Below are positions 8,363 through 16,895 of a stretch of 60,207 nucleotides of DNA, piece by piece; position 1 is the first letter of the stretch; each line of letters starts with the position of its first letter. The DNA lies in contig JAFGOE010000079.1 in NCBI GenBank assembly GCA_016926625.1, positions 1-60,207 on the forward strand, given 5' to 3'. The translations under genes and the position numbers were made by a program. The stretch comes from Candidatus Zhuqueibacterota bacterium (GTDB lineage: Bacteria; Zhuqueibacterota; Zhuqueibacteria; Thermofontimicrobiales; Thiofontviventaceae). A model generated the notes under the pieces. That model was given only the letters and a program-made list of their open reading frames with translations. It did no database searches and had not been told where the DNA came from.

Positions 8363-9139
8363 CTATCGAGCGCAAGTCAACGATCTCCCGCCATCGATGC
8401 TATAGGTTGCGCCCGTGATCCAACCCGCGTGCGGTGAGGCCAGAAAGAGGATAAGTTCTGCGATCTCCGTGGGATCTCCGACTCTGCCCAGGGGATGAGT
8501 GGATTTGCTGTGCTGGAGAAACGCGTCATATTTTTTTTCGTCCATCCCCCCTCTTTTATGCAGTTCCGTAATAGTAACGCCGGGATTTACCGCATTGATC
8601 CGTACTCCTTTGGCTGCGAGTTCCAGCGCTGCGCATCGTGTCAGTTGATCCAAAGCGGCCTTGCTGACGCAATATGAAAGCACATCAGGAAACGACCGTA
8701 AACCGGTTACGCTGGAGACGTTCACGACATTGCCTTTCCTCTCGATCAACGACGGGAGTGCTTTCTGAATAAGCAGAAAAACCGATCTCAGATTAATGTT
8801 CATCATGTAATCGAAGTCCTTAATGTCTGTCGTTTCAAGCGAACCAGTCGCGATAATACCGGCTGCGTTTACCAGCACGTCGATCCATCCAAATCTAGCG
8901 ATCGTTCCTTCACAAATAAAATCGGCACTATCAGCATGGGTTACGTCTTTTGCAATGATATGTATACGCTCATCGTCGTCACCCAGCTCTTTTCTTACGG
9001 CGATCAACGCATCTGCTGATCTAGAAACGAGACACAATCGTGCCCCTTCTCGATAAAATAGTCTCGCCGCGGCCTTCCCTATTCCGCTGCTCGCTCCGGT
9101 CACAATGACAATTTTGTCGGTTAATCCCATATTTTCCAT
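8363..9139 (-). CDS. SDR family NAD(P)-dependent oxidoreductase
   Basis: Classical short-chain dehydrogenase of 258 residues, cytoplasmic. The dinucleotide-binding motif TGASSGIGKAA is at about 14-24, VNAAG at about 90, the catalytic Ser in NVSSVTG and the YCVSK catalytic pair near residues 156-160. The C-terminus has the usual ITGATYSIDGG. The substrate is unknown; members of this type reduce 3-oxoacyl groups, sugars or steroids. Two ATGs lie close together (9139 and 9130); GGGAAGAG precedes the first. It is divergent from the coiled-coil gene at 9286, and its stop is 14 bases from a MITE-like repeat. Confidence 0.9.
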   Translation of the reverse strand: MENMGLTDKIVIVTGASSGIGKAAARLFYREGARLCLVSRSADALIAVRKELGDDDERIHIIAKDVTHADSADFICEGTIARFGWIDVLVNAAGIIATGSLETTDIKDFDYMMNINLRSVFLLIQKALPSLIERKGNVVNVSSVTGLRSFPDVLSYCVSKAALDQLTRCAALELAAKGVRINAVNPGVTITELHKRGGMDEKKYDAFLQHSKSTHPLGRVGDPTEIAELILFLASPHAGWITGATYSIDGGRSLTCAR

Positions 9140-9208
9140 GTTACTCTTCCCTTTTCGTAATTTGAATTGATTTATGACAATATCTTAATTTAGCAAATTA
9201 GAAACTAA

Positions 9209-9237
9209 TTGACAAATACATTTTTTTTTCATACATT
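9209..9237 (+). promoter_or_regulatory. Predicted sigma70-like promoter of the coiled-coil gene
   Basis: TTGACA at 9209-9214, a 17-base spacer with a T run, and TACATT at 9232-9237. The predicted start lies about 40 bases before the ATG at 9286. Confidence 0.5.
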
Positions 9238-9285
9238 ATTCACCAAAGAAAATGTCAAACCATCTTTTTCTACGAGATTATTATA

Positions 9286-10104
9286 ATGGGTAAGTCTGTG
9301 AACGATCAGGATAGTTTACCAAACAATGTCCATCCAGATAATCAGAATACCAGAAACGATAACGTCCTACCCGACTCAAAAGAACCCATAACAATTGACC
9401 ATTTACATAAACGCATACTCACGCTTGAATCATTATATCGATCGGAGTTTCAAAAAGTCAGTGAATCATTCGATGATTTCAGCAATGCGATGAACGCATT
9501 GAAATCGCGCTTACCTGCCTACGTCGACAACAAACTTAAGCTTGAGATCAATGCTCTTTACGGTAAGTTAGAAGAAGCGATTCTTCAGGTACAAACCATG
9601 ACCACGGCGCATGATATTAAAACATTGGAGCAGGAATTTCAGGCTGAAATAGCACAGATCCGTAATGATCTGATCGAAGGTGTTCGATTACTGGGCAAGC
9701 GCGTGACTAAGGCAATCGACACGATGGATCAGCGCCTGGATGATTTTAAGAAAACGATCAAAGAGGAAGGGGTGTCGATCCCATCGAATCCCGGACCTTC
9801 GGCGCCTTTTGGAGATGTGAAAGACGCAGAACTCATGGAAGACGACAATTATGAGATCATACCCAAACAATCGATCGAAAAGTTAATTCAATTGTTCCAT
9901 AAACAGTCCGAAGCAATACATCACTTTAATGACAAGCAGCTGGCCAAGATTCAGGATTACGAGCGCATGATGAAATCGCGAGAGGATGAGTATAATAAGA
10001 AGTTACATCGACTGCAGGATGAGATGCGCACCCAGACGGTAGTCAATGTTGTACTGATCATCTTGTTCGTGGTGCTGTTCGTGGTGCTGCATTTTGTGTT
10101 GTGA
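9286..10104 (+). CDS. Coiled-coil protein with a C-terminal membrane anchor
   Basis: Not recognised as a known family. The 272-residue product has an Asn/Asp-rich disordered start (1-40), then long heptad-like stretches rich in Glu, Lys, Leu and Ile (about 45-165 and 190-245), separated by a Pro/Gly-containing linker. It ends in one hydrophobic helix (TVVNVVLIILFVVLFVVLHFVL) with no residues after it. There is no signal peptide, so the topology is that of a tail-anchored protein with the coiled coil in the cytoplasm. The ribosome binding site is weak. A scaffold or membrane-tethering role is possible, but nothing in the context supports one. It is followed by a 260-bp inverted repeat. Confidence 0.75.
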   Translation: MGKSVNDQDSLPNNVHPDNQNTRNDNVLPDSKEPITIDHLHKRILTLESLYRSEFQKVSESFDDFSNAMNALKSRLPAYVDNKLKLEINALYGKLEEAILQVQTMTTAHDIKTLEQEFQAEIAQIRNDLIEGVRLLGKRVTKAIDTMDQRLDDFKKTIKEEGVSIPSNPGPSAPFGDVKDAELMEDDNYEIIPKQSIEKLIQLFHKQSEAIHHFNDKQLAKIQDYERMMKSREDEYNKKLHRLQDEMRTQTVVNVVLIILFVVLFVVLHFVL

Positions 10105-10124
10105 TAGATGAAAAAGTTTTTAAT

Positions 10125-10384
10125 ACGAAGAAAAGCCTAGACCACGAAGCTCACGAAGGACGACACGAAGGACACGAAGAAAAGCTAAAAGCGTTTATAA
10201 CCACAGAGGACACAGAGGACACAGAGCCCCTCACAAATCCACCCCAATTTTTATAGGTTAAAAATAAATATATTGGGTGAGGTTGGGTAGGGCTCTGTGT
10301 TCTCCGTGCTCTCTGTGGTAAAATCTTTTCTTCGTGTCCTTCGTGTCGTCCTTCGTGAGCTTCGTGGTTTAGGCTTTTCTTCGT
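10125..10384. repeat. 260-bp inverted repeat of ACGAAG / CACAGAGGA type
   Basis: The outer arms, 10125-10183 and 10326-10384, are inverted copies of 59 bases with a single mismatch, built from ACGAAG-like steps. Inside lie a second pair of arms built from CACAGAGGACACAGAG steps (from about 10202 and up to about 10319). The whole can fold into one long cruciform. Relatives of this sequence occur in many environmental bacterial genomes and give spurious His/Glu-rich translations (HEAHEG type). A second, diverged copy split by another repeat is at 30179-30457. Confidence 0.8.
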
Positions 10385-10411
10385 GAGCTTCGTGTATAAG
10401 CTTTTAAAAGA

Positions 10412-10444
10412 AAAGCCCACCAGTAAAAAACATTGGTGGGCTTT
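10412..10444 (-). terminator. Rho-independent terminator of the FG-GAP protein gene
   Basis: An 11-bp perfect stem (AAAGCCCACCA with TGGTGGGCTTT) around an 11-base loop, with a T-rich tail on the minus strand, 24 bases after the stop at 10468. Confidence 0.8.
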
Positions 10445-10467
10445 AAGTTATTTACGAAAACTAGCAA

Positions 10468-13419
10468 TTACTTCAACAACGTCATCGTCTTCGACAGTTT
10501 TACACTTCCAGCCTCGAGGCTGTAGATGTAGGCGCCACTGGTGACCGCGTTACCAAAGTTGTCGGTACCATTCCATTCGATGGAATGATGGCCGGCAGTT
10601 CTTGGTACGTTGTTCAACAGCGTCTTCACTTCTTGACCCAATGAGTTGTAGATCTTGATTGTCACGTTTTTATCGAGTGGCAAGTAGAATTCGATCGATG
10701 TATTCGGGTTGAACGGATTCGGGTAGTTTTGTGATAATTTGTAATCTTCCGGAGTAATCACCTTCCAGTAATCACCCTTCAATCCGGTCGGACCGACATA
10801 TTCAAAAACGTACAGCCAGGTATTTGAATAAGGAGATTCGATCATCGATGCGAAAACTTCTTTTCTGCCATCACCGTCGAGGTCTTCTTCAGGAGCCATT
10901 AAACCGAATGAGCCATGGACTGCAGAGACGACGCCAGCGCTGTAGTAATCACCATAGACAAATTCGCGATCCATGTAAACTTCCTGAACGGTGTAGCTCT
11001 CCTGTGCCATCATATCGGCACCACCACCGTTATATTCCAGGCTACGGACACCGCCTCGGGTGTAGAGGGAGAAGTAGAACTCAGGTTTTCCATCCTGATC
11101 CTGATCGCCCAGGGCACCCGTCAGACCTGATCCGCCCGGATCATCGCGCAGCCATGCGTAATGGGCCGGATTGCTGATATCGAGGTCTGCGATATTTTCA
11201 GGCGCATTGATGATGTAGATCGTTGAATTCCAATAGGAGTTGAAAATCAATTCATCATCACCATCTTCATCGACGTCAAACGTGCCCATACCTTTGTAAA
11301 CTGTTTCGTCCGTCAGGGTAATATCTGTAAAGACAACTGTTTCCTCGTATGTATCGGGAGCGATAGCTTCCATGATATTGAGCTGTCCGTTATTCCATGT
11401 GGCGAATATCGCTTCTTTTTGACCGTTACCGTTTAAATCACCTGTCGTAACGCATTCCGGAGAACCGGTCATTTCACCGGCATCACGAAGCATTGCTACT
11501 TCTGTCAGCCATGTCGGGAAGCCTGTTAATTCACCATCGATGCAGGAAAAGATGAACAGGCCATCACCTGTCCAGGCTGTAGCATTACAGGGGAACAGGA
11601 CTTCATTATTTCCGTCGGCGTCGACATCATCGATTCCGATTGTTTCTGTAGCGTTCATGCCGGTTAAGCGTGGATCGATTTCGGTAGCCGGGAGAATGTA
11701 AGTAGGACCACCGGCATAGCCGAAGCCGTTATCGTTTGCGCCATCCCACTCGAAGAAATAGAATCCGAGGCTATCGGGATTGTCGGCGAGATTTGAAGCA
11801 CCCATCGGGGCGATGATTTCAAACAAGCCGTTACCATCGACATCACCGACCTTAATGTCACGCGGAGCGGAACCAGTTGATGGTGCACCTGGTTTGTATG
11901 AAAATACCCATTCGACCGTGTTATCGGCCACAACCTCATACACATGGAATTTCCCGTTGTATTCGGTACACATTAATTCTTTTTTACCGTCCTGATCGAT
12001 GTCAGAGCCAGCGAAAATACCTCTGGGATTTGAATAGACCGGATCAATTTCTAGTGTGGGATCAGGATCATCGTGCCACATCACCTCGAAACCGGCATCA
12101 GGCAGCTGTTTATGTTCAATAATCTTGAGGTAATTTTGGTCTGCACCGCCACTGTAAATGCAGGCTACTTCGCCTTCACCATCGCGATCGTAATCGCCTA
12201 CACACACCTTCTGCATCGTTTGTTCGGTATCAGTGAAAATAGAGAACACATCCCAATTTGCCGGATCGCCAGGGGCTAACGGATCTGATGTTTCACCCGT
12301 AGGACCGGTATATTCAAGGTCGACCACTTCTTCACCATAAGAGACAAGATAAATATCCGGACCGTCGGTGCCGAATCCATGATCCATGTCGCCATAGGCT
12401 ACGCCTCTTGCGTTGTATCCGCCTGGATTGACCCATATTTCATGGACATGCGTTGAATCGATTAACGAAATTTCACCAGGATTCGTCACGATAAAGACTT
12501 TTCCCGGAGCCGTGTAACGGACATAGATGACTTCGTACAATCCATCCTGATTGATATCCCGGGTTCCCATACCGCGCAGGCAATATCCATCGACATCTGT
12601 CGCGAGCTGAATTTCCGGATAGACGACATATTCATCTTCGTTTCCATTATTCTCGAAGAAACGGATGCTGTTATAATCGGATGTACCGACACCGAAATCC
12701 GGATAACCGTCTGCATCGTTATCGCCAGCGTAATATCCCCAGGGGCTATACGTGATATCCTCTTGAAATTCGACTTCGAACACCGGAAAACTTAAATCAC
12801 CCGAAGTCTCTTCGACGACGTAGATAATGTCGTCGTTCGTCTCACCGATGACCAACTCAGTATTCGTGTCGGCATCGAAATTGCCAGCGAAGACACACGA
12901 GATGGAACCACCATTGTAATTGACATCATACGTGCAGGTTGGCGCATCCATCGGGAACGGATAGGCATCGGTAATCGTCGTATCTTTTTCCCAGATCCAT
13001 ACGCCAGGCAGTCCTGTCCCTGCAGTCTGCTGGACACCAGCGATCAGTTCGGGTAATCCATCGCCATCAAGATCCTGTTCCGGAGTCGTGTAATTTAAAA
13101 CATAACTCCAGACACAATCTTCGATGCGGTAGTACCAGACGACTTCGTATTCGTCATTGGCCGTTGCCTCAACGACAAAATACCAGGCACCGGCGACAGC
13201 ATCATCGGCAGCGATGAACAATTCGGCTCTTCCGTTGTCGTTCATGTCCGGCAATGTTTTACAATCCCATAAAGTAAACGGGATTCCATCCGGGAAATCA
13301 ACCTTTTCAGACATCCATTCGAGTTCGAATTCGTTCTCACCCTCTTCTGTTGCCCAGATATTGAGCGACAAAGAGAATAAGAGAACCATCGCCAAAACTA
13401 ATAGCCTTTTAAAACTCAT
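10468..13419 (-). CDS. Secreted FG-GAP/VCBS-like repeat protein with type IX-like sorting domain
   Basis: Exported surface or extracellular protein of 983 residues. A signal peptide (about 1-23) is followed by many Asp/Asn/Gly loops of the form DxDxDGxxE/D (for example DLDGDGLPELI, DVDADGNNEVLF, DQDGKPEFYF), the calcium-binding loops of FG-GAP/VCBS propeller blades. The last roughly 90 residues are a sorting domain: [48 protein letters not shown] and a final KTMTLLK. Such domains direct export through a type IX-like system and are then removed or lipid-linked. GGAGG lies 6 bases before the ATG. It is a single-gene unit with its own promoter (13583-13612) and terminator. Confidence 0.88.
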   Translation of the reverse strand: MSFKRLLVLAMVLLFSLSLNIWATEEGENEFELEWMSEKVDFPDGIPFTLWDCKTLPDMNDNGRAELFIAADDAVAGAWYFVVEATANDEYEVVWYYRIEDCVWSYVLNYTTPEQDLDGDGLPELIAGVQQTAGTGLPGVWIWEKDTTITDAYPFPMDAPTCTYDVNYNGGSISCVFAGNFDADTNTELVIGETNDDIIYVVEETSGDLSFPVFEVEFQEDITYSPWGYYAGDNDADGYPDFGVGTSDYNSIRFFENNGNEDEYVVYPEIQLATDVDGYCLRGMGTRDINQDGLYEVIYVRYTAPGKVFIVTNPGEISLIDSTHVHEIWVNPGGYNARGVAYGDMDHGFGTDGPDIYLVSYGEEVVDLEYTGPTGETSDPLAPGDPANWDVFSIFTDTEQTMQKVCVGDYDRDGEGEVACIYSGGADQNYLKIIEHKQLPDAGFEVMWHDDPDPTLEIDPVYSNPRGIFAGSDIDQDGKKELMCTEYNGKFHVYEVVADNTVEWVFSYKPGAPSTGSAPRDIKVGDVDGNGLFEIIAPMGASNLADNPDSLGFYFFEWDGANDNGFGYAGGPTYILPATEIDPRLTGMNATETIGIDDVDADGNNEVLFPCNATAWTGDGLFIFSCIDGELTGFPTWLTEVAMLRDAGEMTGSPECVTTGDLNGNGQKEAIFATWNNGQLNIMEAIAPDTYEETVVFTDITLTDETVYKGMGTFDVDEDGDDELIFNSYWNSTIYIINAPENIADLDISNPAHYAWLRDDPGGSGLTGALGDQDQDGKPEFYFSLYTRGGVRSLEYNGGGADMMAQESYTVQEVYMDREFVYGDYYSAGVVSAVHGSFGLMAPEEDLDGDGRKEVFASMIESPYSNTWLYVFEYVGPTGLKGDYWKVITPEDYKLSQNYPNPFNPNTSIEFYLPLDKNVTIKIYNSLGQEVKTLLNNVPRTAGHHSIEWNGTDNFGNAVTSGAYIYSLEAGSVKLSKTMTLLK

Positions 13420-13582
13420 ATGTAACCTCCATAAAAGTTAATAAATACATTTAATTAAGTTGAGAGTAAATGGATAAACCACCTCCTCCGTGGATAGACA
13501 ACGCTAATGGACAATAATAGGACCAACATAAGAAGTAATTTGAAGTGATACAATTATATATTGGAAAGTAATGCATGAAATT

Positions 13583-13612
13583 ATAATATAATAAAAAAAT
13601 ATAAAATGTCAA
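13583..13612 (-). promoter_or_regulatory. Predicted promoter of the FG-GAP protein gene
   Basis: On the minus strand TTGACA (13607-13612), an 18-base AT spacer and TATTAT (13583-13588). The gene start is at 13419, implying a leader of about 155 bases. Confidence 0.4.
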
Positions 13613-13668
13613 TAGAAAAATCATTACATCGAATTATACTATTTTAGAAAAAGAAAGTATTTTTTTCC

Positions 13669-13697
13669 TTGACAATCATTGTATAGTTTTTTATTTT
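13669..13697 (+). promoter_or_regulatory. Predicted promoter of the receptor/secreted-protein/PorV operon
   Basis: TTGACA (13669-13674), a 17-base spacer and TATTTT (13692-13697), about 60 bases before the first gene. It is the only good -35/-10 pair I see between here and the terminator at 30131, supporting one long transcript. Confidence 0.5.
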
Positions 13698-13765
13698 ATC
13701 TAACCTACCGATAAGCTGTATATATAAGTAGTTTTTTTAAACCCGCCATCATGAGGGAGGCTAAA

Positions 13766-16700
13766 TTGTACTTCAAAAAATTCTTTCTGGCTTTTTGTTT
13801 TCTAACATTACTCTGGACATCCATAACATACAGTGCCACTACCGGAAAACTGAGCGGCGTCGTTCGAGATGCACAGACCGGAGATCCGCTACCAGGAGCA
13901 AATATTATCATCGAGGGTACCATGATGGGTGCTTCCTCCAACCTGAAAGGTGATTATTATGTGATCAATGTACCGCCCGGATATTACGATGTTCGTGCGA
14001 CTATGATGGGATTTCAAACCATGGTGCAGAAGCAGGTTCTGATTCGTGTCGGTTTGACTACTGAGGTTAATTTCAGCCTGTCGTCGACGGTACTCGACCT
14101 GGGTGATGTGGTGGAAGTAGTAGCAGAAAGGCCGATTGTTCAAAAGGATCTCACATCCGGCCGGGCGATCGTTACATCGGAGGAGATTAAGGAGATGCCG
14201 GTGGAAAGCTTTCAGGGAGTCTTATCAACGAAAGCAGGTGTAACGCAGGGCGCTGACGGAGCCATGCACATTCGCGGCGGTCGATCGAGTGAGATCTCCT
14301 ACATGATCGACGGAATTTCCGTTTCCAACCCGTTTTGGGGCGGACTGGCGGTTCAGGTGGAAAACACTGCTATTCAGGAGTTGCAGGTCGTAAGCGGCAC
14401 ATTCAATGCCGAATACGGACAGGCGATGTCCGGAGTCGTCAATATCGTCACCAAAGAAGGTGGAAGCAACTATCACGGTACCTTCTCCTCCTATCTCGGC
14501 GATCACATCAGTGACAATACGGATATATTCATGAACATCGATGACGTCGATCCGCTGAATCAACTCAACTTCGATGCAAGTCTTCACGGACCGATCCCTT
14601 TAACCAATAACAAGCTGAGCTTTTTTGCATCGGGTCGTTATTATAACGATAAAGGGTATGTATACGGACAGCGAGAACATTATCCCGGCGATGCCGTATT
14701 CCTGCCATCATCGACTTCAGAAGTTCTGGCCTTCAGTCCATACAACAGGGAACCATATTTAGATGTCAATCAGAACGGGAAATATGATGCGGGTGAACCG
14801 TATCTTGATACCGATGGCAATGGACAATGGGATCCGCGGGAAGCGCGTATCAATTTCTATGAAGACTTCGAGGATCTGAATGGCAACGGCCTATTCGATC
14901 AGGCAGAGGAGTTCACCGATTTAAATAACAACGGTTTCTACGATTTCGGCGAACCTTTCGTCGATCTTGATGGAAACGGTTACTATTCAGTGACAGAGCC
15001 TTTTAATGATTACAATTTCAACGGATTACGTGATCTTGGTTTCACGGGTGACAATAAGCTGAAATCCATGAACCCGTACGAAAAATTTTCGGGTCAGGCC
15101 AAATTGAGCTATCGGATCTCCCCCAATCTCACGTTGCGTTATAATTTACTTTACGATCGAATAAAAAACAAAAGCTACGATTCGGGTACACACTATTTCA
15201 GATATAATCCTGATGGTCAACCGACCAAGTATCAAACGAGCATATCGAATAAGTTAGATTTCACCCATCAAATTTCCTCCAGCACGTTTTACGAATTCAA
15301 ATTAGCTCATTATGAATATGATTTCAAACAATATGTATATGAAGATTGGCAGGACCCACGCTATCTTCCCAACATATTATTAACATCGACTCCAGGAGAT
15401 GAATTTTATGCCGGAGGTCAGGATAAAGACCATACGTACCGCAACTCCAAGACGTCAGTCGCCAGATTCGATTTGACGAGTCAAGTCAATAAAGCACACC
15501 AGATAAAATTAGGAGCTGAGGGAAAGTATCATGAGTTATATTACCACTATTTCTACGTAGACATCAACGAAACAAATGGCTGGGTCCCGACGATCTACAC
15601 ACCCGAGACGAGCACCGGAAACGATGAATATTTACGATTCCCCAAGGAATTTTCCGCTTATGTTCAGGATAAGATTGAACTGAGCGACATGATCGTCAAT
15701 ATCGGCCTTCGCTATGATTACTTTAATTCAGCGTGGAAAGTTGCGGCGGATAATCGCGATCGTTTTCTGATAGCCGGAAACAGGACTTCGCTCGATGATC
15801 TTAAGCTAAAAAACGCGACCGCGAAGAATCATATAAGTCCACGTCTGGGTATTGCATACCCGATTACCGACCAGGGAACGATTCATTTTTCCTATGGTCA
15901 TTTTTTTCAAATCCCACCTTTTTCATATCTCTATTCCAATCCTGAATTTGAGGTTATCAGCGGGCGCAACAAGAGTGTTCTCGGAAATGCTGACTTAGAT
16001 CCTCAAAAAACTGTGATCTATGAGATCGGATTACAACAACAGCTTGCACAGGATATTGGCATCGAGGTCATTGCATTCTATAAAGACATCATCGATTGGC
16101 TGGGAACCGAAATCTTTGAGTTATATACCAGAGGTGATTATTATAACCGGTACGCGACACTCGATTTTGGAAATGTCAAGGGGATTACGTTATCCTTAGA
16201 GAAAAGACGAATGGGATATTTATCCGGTTCGATCGATTACACCTATTCAGTCGCCGAAGGCAACTCCTCTGACCCGCTGTCAAAATTTTACGATCTGCAG
16301 ACGGTACCCCCTCGTGAAAGCGAAAAACGTGTGGTACCATTGGATTGGGATCAAACCCATACATTAAACTTCAACGTTACCGTAAGTGTACCGCGCAATT
16401 GGGGCGTCAGTTTATTGGGGAAATTAAGCTCCGGCTTACCGTACACACCCACGAGAGATGCTATCAGAGTCGATGCTGAAAATAGTGAGCGGAAGCCATC
16501 ACAGATGAATTTCGATCTGCATGTTCACAAGGACTACTATTTTAATAGCAGCACGTATCTCAGTGTTTTCGTCAAAGTTTACAATCTGTTAGATCGACTC
16601 AATGAATTATACGTGTACAGTGACACAGGACGAGCGACATACGCGCTGTATCCGAATATCGATTTCGGAGATCAATTTGGGCGTCATTATCTCGATGACT

Positions 16701-16768
16701 ATTTGACTAGGCCTCATTATTACTCGAGTCCTCGCTCTGTCAGATTAGGCATGACGTTCGGTTTCTGA
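13766..16768 (+). CDS. TonB-dependent receptor with CarboxypepD_reg-like domain and EF-hand-like insert (module 1)
   Basis: Outer-membrane receptor of about 1000 residues. After the signal peptide come a carboxypeptidase-regulatory-like beta sandwich (about 25-110; GKLSGVVRDAQTGDPLPGANI), a plug domain (about 115-240; HIRGGRSSEISYMIDGI, NAEYGQAMSGVVNIVTKEGG) and a C-terminal barrel ending in aromatic Phe. Residues about 330-427 hold six DxNxNGxxD loops, an insert that the paralogue at 22543 lacks. I choose the TTG start at 13766 because AGGGAGG lies exactly 5 bases before it and the signal peptide follows; an in-frame ATG at 13751 has no ribosome site. It is the first gene of the operon, followed by a secreted protein and a PorV-like protein. 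The transported or exported substrate is unknown. Confidence 0.9.
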   Translation: MYFKKFFLAFCFLTLLWTSITYSATTGKLSGVVRDAQTGDPLPGANIIIEGTMMGASSNLKGDYYVINVPPGYYDVRATMMGFQTMVQKQVLIRVGLTTEVNFSLSSTVLDLGDVVEVVAERPIVQKDLTSGRAIVTSEEIKEMPVESFQGVLSTKAGVTQGADGAMHIRGGRSSEISYMIDGISVSNPFWGGLAVQVENTAIQELQVVSGTFNAEYGQAMSGVVNIVTKEGGSNYHGTFSSYLGDHISDNTDIFMNIDDVDPLNQLNFDASLHGPIPLTNNKLSFFASGRYYNDKGYVYGQREHYPGDAVFLPSSTSEVLAFSPYNREPYLDVNQNGKYDAGEPYLDTDGNGQWDPREARINFYEDFEDLNGNGLFDQAEEFTDLNNNGFYDFGEPFVDLDGNGYYSVTEPFNDYNFNGLRDLGFTGDNKLKSMNPYEKFSGQAKLSYRISPNLTLRYNLLYDRIKNKSYDSGTHYFRYNPDGQPTKYQTSISNKLDFTHQISSSTFYEFKLAHYEYDFKQYVYEDWQDPRYLPNILLTSTPGDEFYAGGQDKDHTYRNSKTSVARFDLTSQVNKAHQIKLGAEGKYHELYYHYFYVDINETNGWVPTIYTPETSTGNDEYLRFPKEFSAYVQDKIELSDMIVNIGLRYDYFNSAWKVAADNRDRFLIAGNRTSLDDLKLKNATAKNHISPRLGIAYPITDQGTIHFSYGHFFQIPPFSYLYSNPEFEVISGRNKSVLGNADLDPQKTVIYEIGLQQQLAQDIGIEVIAFYKDIIDWLGTEIFELYTRGDYYNRYATLDFGNVKGITLSLEKRRMGYLSGSIDYTYSVAEGNSSDPLSKFYDLQTVPPRESEKRVVPLDWDQTHTLNFNVTVSVPRNWGVSLLGKLSSGLPYTPTRDAIRVDAENSERKPSQMNFDLHVHKDYYFNSSTYLSVFVKVYNLLDRLNELYVYSDTGRATYALYPNIDFGDQFGRHYLDDYLTRPHYYSSPRSVRLGMTFGF

Positions 16769-16895
16769 TATTCGAAGCTGTGAGTGAGAGAGTGACGCAA
16801 TAAATGCGGAAGAAAAAGATCTGGTTCAACATAGATAGGCTGATTGAATCCAATTTCATCTGAATCGACATCATATTCAAGGGAGAAGATTTCTC

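Noticed and set aside
10151..10420. 89-codon leftward frame with a HEAHEGRHEGHEE product
   Set aside because: It is a translation of the ACGAAG/CACAGAGG repeat, a well-known source of false proteins, and it overlaps a terminator.
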